Shown piece after piece: positions 57,116 to 64,000 of a stretch of 64,000 nt of DNA. This stretch comes from Acidihalobacter ferrooxydans. GTDB lineage: Bacteria > Pseudomonadota > Gammaproteobacteria > DSM-5130 > Acidihalobacteraceae. The position numbers were made by a program, and so were the translations under genes. The stretch lies in NCBI RefSeq assembly GCF_001975725.1, contig NZ_CP019434.1, forward strand, positions 682,001 to 746,000, given 5' to 3'. Position 1 is the first letter of the stretch, and every line of letters starts with the position of its first letter. A model generated the notes under the pieces. That model was not told the origin of the DNA, did not search any database, and saw nothing but the letters and a program-made list of their open reading frames with translations.

Positions 57116-58078
57116 TCAGCGTCTGGCGCCGTCGTGCTCCCAGACTTCCACTGCTGCCGCCAGGTCTTCGAGTGAGGCGCCGACCGATTTGAACACGGTG
57201 ATGGCGTCCGGGCTGCTGCGCCTTGGACGCAGCCCACGAATCAGTTCGGCCAATTCGGCGCGGATATCCTCGAAGCGGAAAGTGCCCTCGGCTGCGGCAC
57301 AGAGCAGGTCACCGGCCTCGCCGCGTGCCCCGGCATAGGTGTCGACGAAGACCTCACTGCGGCTCAGGCAGGCCGCATCTGTTTCGCGCATGTCAGGGCG
57401 AAACGCACCGACCAGATCAAGGTGCGTGCCCGGCGTCAGCCAATTACCGTGAATCAGTGGTTCGTGCGCGAGCGTGGCGCAGCTGATCACCTGCGCGTCG
57501 GCCACTGCGGCGGCCAGATCGTCAACCGCCGCGACGGATTCGAACGCAGTTCGACCGCCACGATAAGTACGATAGCGCTCTGCCAGCGCACATGCTTTTT
57601 CGGGGCTGCGGCCCCATATGTGCAGATGACGAATGGGGTGCACCGCGGCATGGGCTTCTATCAGCATGGGTGCAAGTCTGCCGGTGCCAATTACCAGTAA
57701 GGTCGATGCATCTTCCACGGCCAGCAGCCTGGCGGCCAACGCGGAGGCGGCCGCAGTGCGTCTGCGGGTCAGTTCGCTACCGTCGATACAGGCCAGAGGC
57801 TGGCCGTTGGCGCCGTCGCACAGAATATAGATGCCGGAGATTGCAGGTAGGCCATGCGTCGCGTTCTGCGGGAACACGTTGACCATTTTCATGCCGATAT
57901 AGCCGCTTTTCTGCCAGGCTGGCATGAGGAGCATGGTGGCCTCGCCGTCATGCCGGATAAGAGCGTGATGGTGTCGGGGAGGTGATTCCACCCCATCGCG
58001 AAAGGCCTGTTCCAGGCGGTCGATCAATGCCATCCAGGGCAGGGCTGCGGCGACTTGCGCTGCTGTTATGACTTGCAT
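57116..58078 (-). CDS. Ornithine cyclodeaminase / mu-crystallin family protein
   Basis: A 320-residue NAD(P)-dependent enzyme. The Rossmann loop 'TLLVIGTGRLAPMLIEAH' lies near 125, 'IDGSELTRRRTAAASALAARLLA' near 98 (Arg-Thr-Ala-Ala signature), 'GYIGMKMVNVFPQN' near 60 (substrate Lys), and 'LDLVGAFRPDMRETDAACLSRSEVFVDT' near 220. Members are ornithine cyclodeaminases, alanine dehydrogenases or pyrroline-2-carboxylate reductases; the sequence alone does not decide. It stands alone, with non-coding DNA on both sides. Confidence 0.85.
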   Translation of the reverse strand: MQVITAAQVAAALPWMALIDRLEQAFRDGVESPPRHHHALIRHDGEATMLLMPAWQKSGYIGMKMVNVFPQNATHGLPAISGIYILCDGANGQPLACIDGSELTRRRTAAASALAARLLAVEDASTLLVIGTGRLAPMLIEAHAAVHPIRHLHIWGRSPEKACALAERYRTYRGGRTAFESVAAVDDLAAAVADAQVISCATLAHEPLIHGNWLTPGTHLDLVGAFRPDMRETDAACLSRSEVFVDTYAGARGEAGDLLCAAAEGTFRFEDIRAELAELIRGLRPRRSSPDAITVFKSVGASLEDLAAAVEVWEHDGARR

Positions 58079-58110
58079 GAGCTTATTTTTCCATCGCTTG
58101 AGTTACACAT

Positions 58111-58149
58111 CGTATGGATTATCCGGGTTGGAGCCGGATAATCCATACG
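58111..58149. repeat. Perfect 16-bp inverted repeat
   Basis: CGTATGGATTATCCGG (58111-58126), loop GTTGGAG, and its exact complement (58134-58149). The core GGATTATCCGGGTT also occurs at 40319-40332 next to cbbR. There is no T-run, so it is a structural or protein-binding site rather than a classical terminator. Confidence 0.65.
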
Positions 58150-58170
58150 ATCCTCACTCAGAAGATCCCC

Positions 58171-58226
58171 TGTGAATCCAGGTTTCTGCGCAATCATCAC
58201 CTCGCCTAATAGAATAACTGGGTTGA
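58171..58226 (+). repeat. Degenerate REP-like repeat, family C tail
   Basis: TGTGAATCCAGGTTTCTGCGCAATCATCACCTCGCCTAAT..AATAACTGGGTTGA matches tails at 30313, 61312 and, more weakly, 27728. Confidence 0.55.
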
Positions 58227-58381
58227 ATCGAGCATGCGTTAATCAAAGGGGGGCGCCGGTCCCTGGTTCAGATGCCTGTAGAATGCTTGCAGCCCGCTGT
58301 AAGCGTATGGCCATTCATGACGACTATCTTCGGCATGCAACGGGAAAATACGGCTAAGCTTAGATGATGGAGACGTGAGCC

Positions 58382-59026
58382 ATGATGGGAGGGGTTTTGC
58401 AACGCGAGCGGTACGATGAGGACGGCGAGGGCGATGAACACAACTGCGCTGCCGATCCGCAGGTCTGGTTGCAGAAGCATGGTGATGCCTTGTATCGCTA
58501 TGCCTGGCGACGAACTGGGCGGGGGGAGGTTGCCGAAGATCTGGTGCAGGAAACGCTGCTTGCTGCGTGGCAGGCACGCGGCAGTTTTCATGGGCGAGCG
58601 CAGGAGCGTACATGGCTGACCGGCATTCTCCGCCACAAACTGGCCGATCACCTGCGGCGTGAAGCGCGCGAGAACGCGCGGCGGGTCGGGGGTCAGGGTG
58701 CCGAGACGGATTACGAAGGCGACGAGATCGAAGCGTTGTGTTTCGCCGAGGATGGACACTGGCGCGAACGGTTACAGCGTTGGGACCATGACCCGTCCGC
58801 AGTGTACCAATCCGATGCGTTTCGGGCCGTTCTGGCACGTTGCACCGACGGCATGAGCGCGCATCAGCGCGAGGCTTTTCGGCTATGCCTGATCGGTGAA
58901 CTGACGGTCGCCGAGGCCAGCGTGATCATGGAGGTGAAGCGTAACCATCTGCATGTGCTGCTGCATCGCGCGCGACTGGCGCTGCGTCAGTGTCTGGAAC
59001 TGCACTGGTTGGGAGGTGCGCCATGA
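58382..59026 (+). CDS. ECF-type RNA polymerase sigma factor
   Basis: A 214-residue sigma-70 family protein. Region 2 (about 30-95) has 'YRYAWRRTGRGEVAEDLVQETLLAAWQA' and 'TWLTGILRHKLADHLRRE', and region 4 (about 150-205) has 'MSAHQREAFRLCLIGELTVAEASVIMEVKRNHLHVLLHRARLALRQCL'. The spacer between them is long and charged. The next gene, in an ATGA overlap, encodes a zinc-finger anti-sigma, so the pair forms one regulatory switch. An in-frame ATG at 58385 is also possible. Confidence 0.88.
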   Translation: MMGGVLQRERYDEDGEGDEHNCAADPQVWLQKHGDALYRYAWRRTGRGEVAEDLVQETLLAAWQARGSFHGRAQERTWLTGILRHKLADHLRREARENARRVGGQGAETDYEGDEIEALCFAEDGHWRERLQRWDHDPSAVYQSDAFRAVLARCTDGMSAHQREAFRLCLIGELTVAEASVIMEVKRNHLHVLLHRARLALRQCLELHWLGGAP

Positions 59027-59289
59027 TCGCCAATACGTGCCGGCACGCCGCGGCGCTGCTGTCGCGTTCGCGCGAGGAGTCGTTGGGTGTTTTCGAGCGC
59101 GTGAGTCTGTACGTGCATCTGATGGTTTGCCCGAACTGCCGGACCTATTCCAGGCAGTTGCACTGGATTGACCAGGCGCTGGCGGAGGCGTATCGCAAGA
59201 CGCCGGTGGTGCTGAGCATCGAGGCTCGGTTGCGGATCGCGCAGGCGCTGTCTCAACCCGGCCGCGGCGAACCGCGCGACAGTGAGTGA
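59023..59289 (+). CDS. Zinc-finger (zf-HC2) anti-sigma factor
   Basis: An 88-residue soluble protein with the pattern 'CRHAAALLSRSREESLGVFERVSLYVHLMVCPNCRTYSRQL', i.e. Cys...HxxxCxxC, the zinc-binding anti-sigma motif. It starts in an ATGA overlap with the sigma gene. There is no membrane segment, so it is probably a cytoplasmic sensor of redox or metal stress. Its end overlaps the convergent ABC transporter gene by 37 bases. Confidence 0.83.
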   Translation: MIANTCRHAAALLSRSREESLGVFERVSLYVHLMVCPNCRTYSRQLHWIDQALAEAYRKTPVVLSIEARLRIAQALSQPGRGEPRDSE

Positions 59290-60311
59290 TCGGCGCGCTC
59301 AGGCGCGGGGAGGATGCGAATGGCCTCTGGCGCCAGGTGTAATGTGATGCGCGCGTTCGACGCGAGTTGGGCCTCCCGCGCGACTTGATGCGCAATCATG
59401 GCTTCCAGCGCCGGTGGTCCGGTCGTCGTGATGCGCACACCGCTGCCTTCGCGGCGCAGCGTGGCGATGCGGGTCTGCCATGCATGCGGCGGTTCGGTTA
59501 CGGCGCTGTGTACGATGGTGATGTCTTCGGCGCGGATCGCCAAGAGAACGGCGCTGCCCGGCACGATCCCGGAATCCGGACGCACGGCCAGGGCGAGCCC
59601 CTCGACATCCACGTAGGCCGTCTGCCCGTCTATCTCGCGCACGATGCCCGGCAGCAGGTTGCGATAGCCGACCAGACGCGCGACGTCGACGTTGCCGGGT
59701 GCGGCGAAGACCTCATGCGGTGGGCCTTGCTGCACGATGCGCCCGCCCGCGAGTACGGCCATGCGGTCGGCCATGCCAGCGAGATGTGGATCGTGCGTGA
59801 CCGCCAACGCGGGGATGCCGAGACGATCAATCAGCTCGATGAGTTCGACCAGCAGCGTGTCGCGGGTGGCGGCATCGAGTGCCGAGGTCGGCTCGTCGAG
59901 CAGCAGCAGCGCCGGTTTGCGCGCCAGTGCGCGGGCCAGTGCGACGCGCTGTTGCTGGCCGCCGGATAAGTGTTCCGGCAGCGCTTCTGCATGTTGCGCG
60001 AGCCCCACGCGGGCCAGCAGTTCGCAGGCTCCCGCGCGTTGCTGCGCGCGCGGGAGGTTCAGGCCGAAGGCGACATTGCGCCAGGCGTTCAGGTGCGGAA
60101 ACAAGGCATAGCCTTGCGGCAGATAGCCGATCGGGCGGCGTTCGGGCGGCAATTCGCCGAACGGTATGCCATGCGCCGGCAGCAGGCCGGCAATGGCTTT
60201 GAGCAGCGTGCTCTTGCCTGCGCCGCTCAGCCCGAGCAGCGCGGTGAAGCCTTCTACGTCGAGGTCGATATCGAGCGCAACCGGGCGTTCGGTGTGGTAA
60301 CGCAGGTGCAT
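59253..60311 (-). CDS. Molybdate/tungstate-type ABC transporter ATP-binding protein
   Basis: A 352-residue ATPase. Walker A 'LLGLSGAGKSTLL' is near 28, Q-loop 'IGYLPQGYALFPHL' near 60, ABC signature 'LSGGQQQRVALARALA' near 115, Walker B 'ALLLLDEPTSALD' near 135, and H-loop 'LAVTHD'. A C-terminal TOBE-like domain (about 245-340, 'LLAIRAEDITIVHS') resembles ModC. It shares one base with the upstream permease stop (TGATG). The substrate is inferred from the binding protein and the ModE-like regulator. Confidence 0.87.
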   Translation of the reverse strand: MHLRYHTERPVALDIDLDVEGFTALLGLSGAGKSTLLKAIAGLLPAHGIPFGELPPERRPIGYLPQGYALFPHLNAWRNVAFGLNLPRAQQRAGACELLARVGLAQHAEALPEHLSGGQQQRVALARALARKPALLLLDEPTSALDAATRDTLLVELIELIDRLGIPALAVTHDPHLAGMADRMAVLAGGRIVQQGPPHEVFAAPGNVDVARLVGYRNLLPGIVREIDGQTAYVDVEGLALAVRPDSGIVPGSAVLLAIRAEDITIVHSAVTEPPHAWQTRIATLRREGSGVRITTTGPPALEAMIAHQVAREAQLASNARITLHLAPEAIRILPAPERADHSLSRGSPRPG

Positions 60312-61105
60312 CAGAGGAGGGCCGCGCGACGGCGTGAGAGCAGGCCGAGCAGCAAGGGCAGCGGCATCGCGATCAGGAAAAACAACCAGAGTAGCGGATA
60401 GACCGCGCTCAGCCCCATATCCTGCAGGTTGACCCAGAGCTTCACCGGGATGCCCTGGGGGTAATAAGCGACGATCAGTACGATGCCGAACTCGCCAAGT
60501 GCGCGCACCCAGGCCAGCGCCAGGCCGGCGGCAAGGCCGAGTCGCGCCAGCGGCAGGGTGACGAGCAGGAAACTCTGCCAGCGGGTTTTACCCAGGGTCA
60601 GCGCGACTTGTTCGAGTTCACCCGGTACGCCTTCGAATGCGGCTCGTGCGGCGACGATGTAGTACGGCGCGGCGCCGTAGAACTGCGCGAGGATGAAGGC
60701 GGCGGCGCTATTGGTGAGTATCAGACCGATTCTTTCCAGTGGTTGACCGGCCCAGCCGTAGGGGCCATACAGCGTGGCGAGCAGGATGCCCATGGCGAGT
60801 GGTGGCGTCAGCAACGGCAGCAGGAGCAACAGTTCGATGAGCCATTTGCCGGTGAAATGGCTGCGCGCGAGCCAGTAGGCCGTGGGGGTGCCGAGCACGA
60901 CGATCAGCACGAGTGCGGCGGCGGTGTAGAGCACCGAAATGCGCATGGCTGCGAAGTCGCCAGGCGAGAGATGAAAACCGCTCCAGGCTGTCGCGCCAGT
61001 GAGTCCGGCGAAGGGCAGCGCCAGCAGTAGCATGCCGAAGATGCCTGCCGTGCTCAGTGCGTAGCGGCCGAAACGGGGGCGCGCGGTGGTGTGTGGGGTT
61101 GGCAT
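60311..61105 (-). CDS. Molybdate/tungstate-type ABC transporter permease
   Basis: A 264-residue ModB/CysT-like permease with six membrane segments and the EAA-type loop 'AARAAFEGVPGELEQVALTLGKTRWQSFLLVTLPLA' near 155, which contacts the ATPase. It is followed directly by the ATPase gene. A 296-base gap containing a repeat separates it from the upstream binding-protein gene. Confidence 0.87.
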   Translation of the reverse strand: MPTPHTTARPRFGRYALSTAGIFGMLLLALPFAGLTGATAWSGFHLSPGDFAAMRISVLYTAAALVLIVVLGTPTAYWLARSHFTGKWLIELLLLLPLLTPPLAMGILLATLYGPYGWAGQPLERIGLILTNSAAAFILAQFYGAAPYYIVAARAAFEGVPGELEQVALTLGKTRWQSFLLVTLPLARLGLAAGLALAWVRALGEFGIVLIVAYYPQGIPVKLWVNLQDMGLSAVYPLLWLFFLIAMPLPLLLGLLSRRRAALL

Positions 61106-61401
61106 GGATGTTCAGCTCAGGATTGATTCGATATAGGCCTGCGCGGAATCCCGCTGCGGGTAATGCGGCGGGAGCCGCGTTACCCGCTCGGTCAGCAGCG
61201 CGTTGAATCCGGATGCGCCATTCGGCGAGACTCCTTGCCTGATCCTTGAATTCACGAAGAATTATTTCGCCTGGACATGGCGTAACGAAGCCGCTCGCAC
61301 AGAATCTTCCCCGTGAATCCAATATTGCGCAAACAGTGCCTCGCTTAATGAAGTATCCGGGTTGAAAACATCTCCACGAGTGGCGCAATTCACGAGCCTT
61401 G
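61106..61401. other. Gap between binding protein and permease genes, with repeat
   Basis: This gap lies inside what should be one transporter operon on the minus strand. Most of it (61233-61366) is a family C repeat. No gene was seen. Confidence 0.5.
61233..61366 (+). repeat. Degenerate REP-like repeat, family C (longest copy)
   Basis: The head CTTGCCTGATCCTTGAATTC...CATGGCGTAAC.AAGCCG matches 4330-4432 and 62525-62620. The tail CCGTGAATCCA...GCGCAA...CTCGCTTAATGAAGTATCCGGGTTGAA matches 58171 and 30313. It thus links the head and tail parts of the family in one copy of about 134 bp. Confidence 0.55.
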
Positions 61402-62316
61402 TTAACCCAGTGGTGCGCCCCTGGGCGCGCTGTAGCCTTTTTCCCGCAGCAGGCGCTGGCCTTGGGGGCTTTGTAAATACGCAAGAAAGTGTCGTGCCAG
61501 TATGGGGTGACGCGCATTTGTCAGCACGCCGGCATAGAACACCAGCGGCTGCGTGCCGAGCGTTTCGGTTTTGCCGTTCGGTAGGCGGATGTTGAAGTGT
61601 GCCTTGCTGTACCACGTGTCGGCCAACGCTGGATCGCTCAGGTTGATCGCCGTCGGCAGCTTGATGTAGGGCAAATGACGGGAGACGACAGCGCTTAGAT
61701 AGCCCGATGTGGCGTCAATCTGTCCGGCTTCGAGCCGGCTCAGTAGCGAGGCTTCGGAGAATATCTGCTGCGGATTCTGGAAGCCGTGCAGAATGTTGTT
61801 TGCGAGATTTTGGCGATGGTAGTAACGCTGGGCCAACAGCAGCGTGAAAATGATGTTGCGGCCCTGCGGGTCGACGGCCGGGTTAGTACGGCCGAAATGC
61901 ACGCCGGGCTGTTCAAGGATTTTATACCAGGATTTTTTGCCTTCGGCGGCGGCCTTGAACTGCGCGGCATAGCGCGATTTGGGGCTGTACGCGATGACCA
62001 TTTGCGTACTGGCGATTGGCACGGCGCGTTTGATCAGGCCGTCGCTGATCAGCAGGTCTATCGGACCGGGTGTGATCGAAATGAATACATCCGCACGCAT
62101 CTGTTTGCCGGCCAGCAAGCGCGCCAGCCCCCAGGCGCCACGCCCGATACCTTGATAAGTGACGTCGTTTGTCCTGGCGAATGCCGGACCGAGCGCGCGA
62201 TCCATGACGACGCCCATCGACCCGGCATAGGCGATGGTCAAGGTGTCTTTGGCATATGCAGTTACGCTGAGGCCAACGAGCAAAGTGGCGAGAAGAGCGG
62301 TAAGGGGTTTGCGCAT
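61402..62316 (-). CDS. Molybdate/tungstate-type ABC transporter substrate-binding protein (ModA/WtpA-like)
   Basis: A 304-residue periplasmic protein with a Sec signal peptide (MRKPLTALLATLLVGLSVTAYA, cut near 22). The mature start 'DTLTIAYAGSMGVVMDRALGPAF' and 'ADVFISITPGPIDLLISDGLIKRAVPIASTQMVIAYSPKS' fit the ModA/WtpA oxyanion-binding family. It lies upstream of the permease and ATPase genes on the same strand. Molybdate, tungstate or sulfate-like anions are the usual ligands. Confidence 0.83.
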   Translation of the reverse strand: MRKPLTALLATLLVGLSVTAYAKDTLTIAYAGSMGVVMDRALGPAFARTNDVTYQGIGRGAWGLARLLAGKQMRADVFISITPGPIDLLISDGLIKRAVPIASTQMVIAYSPKSRYAAQFKAAAEGKKSWYKILEQPGVHFGRTNPAVDPQGRNIIFTLLLAQRYYHRQNLANNILHGFQNPQQIFSEASLLSRLEAGQIDATSGYLSAVVSRHLPYIKLPTAINLSDPALADTWYSKAHFNIRLPNGKTETLGTQPLVFYAGVLTNARHPILARHFLAYLQSPQGQRLLREKGYSAPRGAPLG

Positions 62317-62524
62317 GGGATCGTCTGTCGATTCGTGAAGTGTTGTGTATGGACTGGCATAACGACACGTAATATATCACCGGATATAACGGGTTGTCTG
62401 TGGGCGGGCGTTCTGATGCTGTTGTGCGGTGTTCGCGGGTTCGGTGATCTGCCGAACACGCTATCCGGGTTTGGGGTGGGCCAATGAGTCGGGGATGACA
62501 GTCCTGTCTGCTTAATCCGGCTCA

Positions 62525-62620
62525 TCCAGTTAGAAGAGGCGCTCTTGCGTGATCGTTGAACCCACGGTCGCTTCTCCGCTCGGGCATGGCGGAACAATGC
62601 CGTTCACGGAAGAAAACATC
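62525..62620 (+). repeat. Degenerate REP-like repeat, family C head
   Basis: TCCAGTTAGAAGAGGCG..CTTGCGTGATCGTTGAACCCACGG...GCATGGCGGAACAATGCCGTTCAC.GAAGAAAAC aligns with 4330-4432 and with the first half of 61233-61366. Confidence 0.5.
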
Positions 62621-62666
62621 CTTTTAATACAAGTATTTGTGCTGTCATCACCGCGCCTGATGAATG

Positions 62667-62830
62667 AACCCGAATGGTGCACAAATTCCCACCGATCTCA
62701 CCGGTCTCTTGATTCCACAAGGGATATTTTCTCAGTCAGCCGTCATCACCGGTACGCCGCTCCTTCGGTGTCTTTTGTGAAACTCAGATCCGGCGCAATG
62801 TCGGCACTCGTGATGAAACACCCGGGTTAA
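62667..62830 (+). repeat. Palindromic intergenic element, family A (copy 3)
   Basis: This has the ends AACCCGAATGGTGCAC and GATGAAACACCCGGGTTAA, and the inner words TCTTGATTCCACAAGGGATATT, AGCCGTCATCACCGGTACGC and TTTTGTGAAACTC. It is the same element as 23972-24128 and the inverted 27775-27943. It ends six bases before the stop of the minus-strand modE-like gene. Confidence 0.78.
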
Positions 62831-62836
62831 CGGGGT

Positions 62837-63193
62837 TCAATGATCAACCGAATCCACCAGAAATTCGCCGAATTCGCTGATTTCATCGGCAATGGCCAGC
62901 TGCGCTCTGGTTTCCATTTTGCGATACCGCGCCAGCATATCGCGCCCGAACTCGGTCACGTTTGCACCACCACCGCCTTTCCCGCCCGCCGCGGTCGTCA
63001 CCAGAGGTTCGCGGAAGCTCTGGTTCATGGTGTCGACGAGCAGCCATGCGCGGCGGTAGGACATATTCATCCGCCGCGCCGCGGCGGAGATTGATCCGGT
63101 TTGCTGGATGGCGTCGAGCAGGTCGGCCTTGCCTGGCCCCATCGCGATGATGGAGCCGAGCAGAATACGGATGCGTGGCTCGGTTCTGCCCAC
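62837..63193 (-). CDS. ModE N-terminal domain-type regulator
   Basis: A 118-residue winged-helix protein: 'GKADLLDAIQQTGSISAAARRMNMSYRRAWLLVDTMNQSFREPLVTTAAGGKGGGGANVTEFGRDMLARYRKMETRA' is the DNA-binding part of ModE, including the glycine-rich wing. The C-terminal molybdate-binding (Mop/TOBE) domains of full ModE are missing, so sensing must be indirect or absent. The start is GTG at 63193, five bases after the argF stop on the same strand, suggesting co-transcription. It probably controls the transporter genes nearby. Confidence 0.85.
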   Translation of the reverse strand: MGRTEPRIRILLGSIIAMGPGKADLLDAIQQTGSISAAARRMNMSYRRAWLLVDTMNQSFREPLVTTAAGGKGGGGANVTEFGRDMLARYRKMETRAQLAIADEISEFGEFLVDSVDH

Positions 63194-63198
63194 GGGGT

Positions 63199-64000
63199 TC
63201 AGCGGTATGCGTCGAGCAGAAATTCGAGCAGCGCTTTTTGTGCGTGCAGGCGGTTTTCAGCCTCATCCCAGACGACGCTTTGCGGCCCGTCGATGACCTC
63301 GGCGGAGACTTCTTCACCGCGGTGCGCCGGCAGGCAATGCATGAACACGGCATCCTTGGATGCCTTGGCCATCAGGGTGGCATCGACCTGATAGTCGGCG
63401 AAGGCGGCGGCGCGTTTGGCTTGTTCGTCCTCTTGCCCCATGCTCGCCCACACGTCGGTCGTGATAAGGTCGGCATCCGTCGCGGCGGCGAGTCGATCCC
63501 GGACGATTTCGACGTGACCGGCGGCGGCTTCGACAAAGCGTGCGTCCGGGTCGTAGCCTTCGGGGCAGGCCACACGCAGCTTGAAGTCGAGCTGCGCGGC
63601 GGCATTGATCCAGGAGTGGCACATGTTGTTGCCGTCACCGATCCAGGCCACGGTGCGGCCACGGATGTCGCCGCGATGTTCCTGATAGGTCTGTAGGTCG
63701 GCGAGTAGTTGGCAGGGGTGGATGTCGTCACTCAGGCCGTTGATCACGGGCACCCTAGAGTGTGCGGCAAATCGCTCCAGCGTGGTATGCGCGAAGGTGC
63801 GAATCATGACCGCGTCGACCATGCGTGAGAGCACGCGCGCGGTGTCCTCGATCGGTTCGCCGCGCCCGAGTTGGGTGTCGCGCGGCGAAAGGAATAGCGC
63901 GTGACCGCCGAGCTGGGCCATGCCGACCTCAAAGGATACGCGCGTGCGGGTCGAGGATTTCTCGAAGATCATGCCGAGGGTTTTGCCTGGCAGCGGAGTA
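63199..64000 (-). CDS. argF: Ornithine carbamoyltransferase (N-terminus outside window)
   Basis: The C-terminal ~266 residues of the arginine-pathway enzyme that joins carbamoyl phosphate to ornithine. The frame is open to the window edge. '[15 protein letters not shown]' carries the carbamoyl-phosphate site (STRTR), then '[18 protein letters not shown]', '[14 protein letters not shown]', and '[13 protein letters not shown]' (HCLPA, ornithine site). Its stop is five bases before the ModE-like start. Confidence 0.96.
   Translation of the reverse strand, partial: TPLPGKTLGMIFEKSSTRTRVSFEVGMAQLGGHALFLSPRDTQLGRGEPIEDTARVLSRMVDAVMIRTFAHTTLERFAAHSRVPVINGLSDDIHPCQLLADLQTYQEHRGDIRGRTVAWIGDGNNMCHSWINAAAQLDFKLRVACPEGYDPDARFVEAAAGHVEIVRDRLAAATDADLITTDVWASMGQEDEQAKRAAAFADYQVDATLMAKASKDAVFMHCLPAHRGEEVSAEVIDGPQSVVWDEAENRLHAQKALLEFLLDAYR

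Larger units (their letters stand above)
58079..58381. other. Intergenic region with hairpin and repeat tail
   Basis: The 303 bases between divergent genes hold a perfect 16-bp hairpin (58111-58149) and a family C repeat tail (58171-58226). The promoter of the sigma factor gene is presumably in 58230-58381, but nothing distinctive was identified. Confidence 0.5.
62317..62836. other. Intergenic region with two repeat elements
   Basis: A 520-base gap without a gene. It contains a family C head (62525-62620) and the family A copy 3 (62667-62830). The phrase CTATCCGGGTTTGGG at 62461 recalls the recurring ATTATCCGGGTT word. Confidence 0.5.

Overview
The window is a high-GC chromosomal segment from an autotrophic gammaproteobacterium. 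Gene order in several blocks is the gammaproteobacterial one: yafS-rnhA-dnaQ; smpB, ratA-ratB, bamE, fur, recN, nadK, grpE, dnaK, dnaJ, dapB; and cinA, thpR, recA, recX, alaS, lysC, csrA, tRNA-Ser. A form II RuBisCO locus (cbbR, cbbM, cbbQ, cbbO) shows that it fixes CO2. An Acidihalobacter-like or related chemolithoautotroph of the Ectothiorhodospiraceae type fits, but that assignment is inference.

Layout. 1-4263: end of a BMP-type nucleoside ABC transporter operon plus adenosine deaminase (purine salvage). 4264-9100: an AT-richer minus-strand signalling unit made of a CHASE2/TPR Ser/Thr kinase, a PP2C phosphatase and a double-FHA protein. 9379-12456: methyltransferase, rnhA, LysE-type exporter, dnaQ and smpB. 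13006-25211: Na+-dependent transporter, ratA, ratB, bamE, fur, recN, nadK, then hrcA-grpE-dnaK-dnaJ with two sigma32-like promoters, and dapB. 25419-28917: a Tat-exported beta-propeller with a membrane di-iron hydroxylase, and an L,D-transpeptidase. 29049-36530: cinA/pncC, thpR, recA, recX, alaS, lysC, csrA, tRNA-Ser(GCU). 36595-37000: a decayed tRNA-Arg(ACG) and a dead tyrosine integrase, the scar of a lost integrative element. 37187-39858: a group II decarboxylase coupled to a TPR/ATP-grasp protein. 40322-55793: the carbon-fixation region. 56100-59289: three tiny envelope proteins, an ornithine-cyclodeaminase-family enzyme, and an ECF sigma/anti-sigma pair. 59253-63193: a molybdate/tungstate-type ABC transporter and a short ModE-like regulator. 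The window ends inside argF.

The most interesting region is 40322-55793. Form II RuBisCO and its CbbQ/CbbO activase lead into a second CbbR-like LysR gene, a divergent TDT-family transporter, a tiny XRE regulator, and six overlapping genes for a complex I/hydrogenase-4-like membrane complex (HyfB, C, E, F, G, I homologues). The large subunit of that complex has lost all four cysteine positions that hold the NiFe centre, while the small subunit keeps its Fe-S cysteines, and no ferredoxin-like subunit or maturation gene is present. It is therefore not a hydrogenase. It belongs with the 'energy-converting hydrogenase related' (Ehr) class, whose function is unknown. Its place next to RuBisCO and a possible inorganic-carbon transporter suggests an ion-driven role in carbon uptake or in redox supply for CO2 fixation; this is a hypothesis.

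Intergenic DNA carries several short repeat families: a 160-170 bp element with 17-bp terminal inverted repeats (three copies), a 145-bp MITE-like element with 20-bp inverted repeats (two copies), a degenerate REP-like family, and one 163-bp palindromic element. They lie mostly 3' of genes or between operons.
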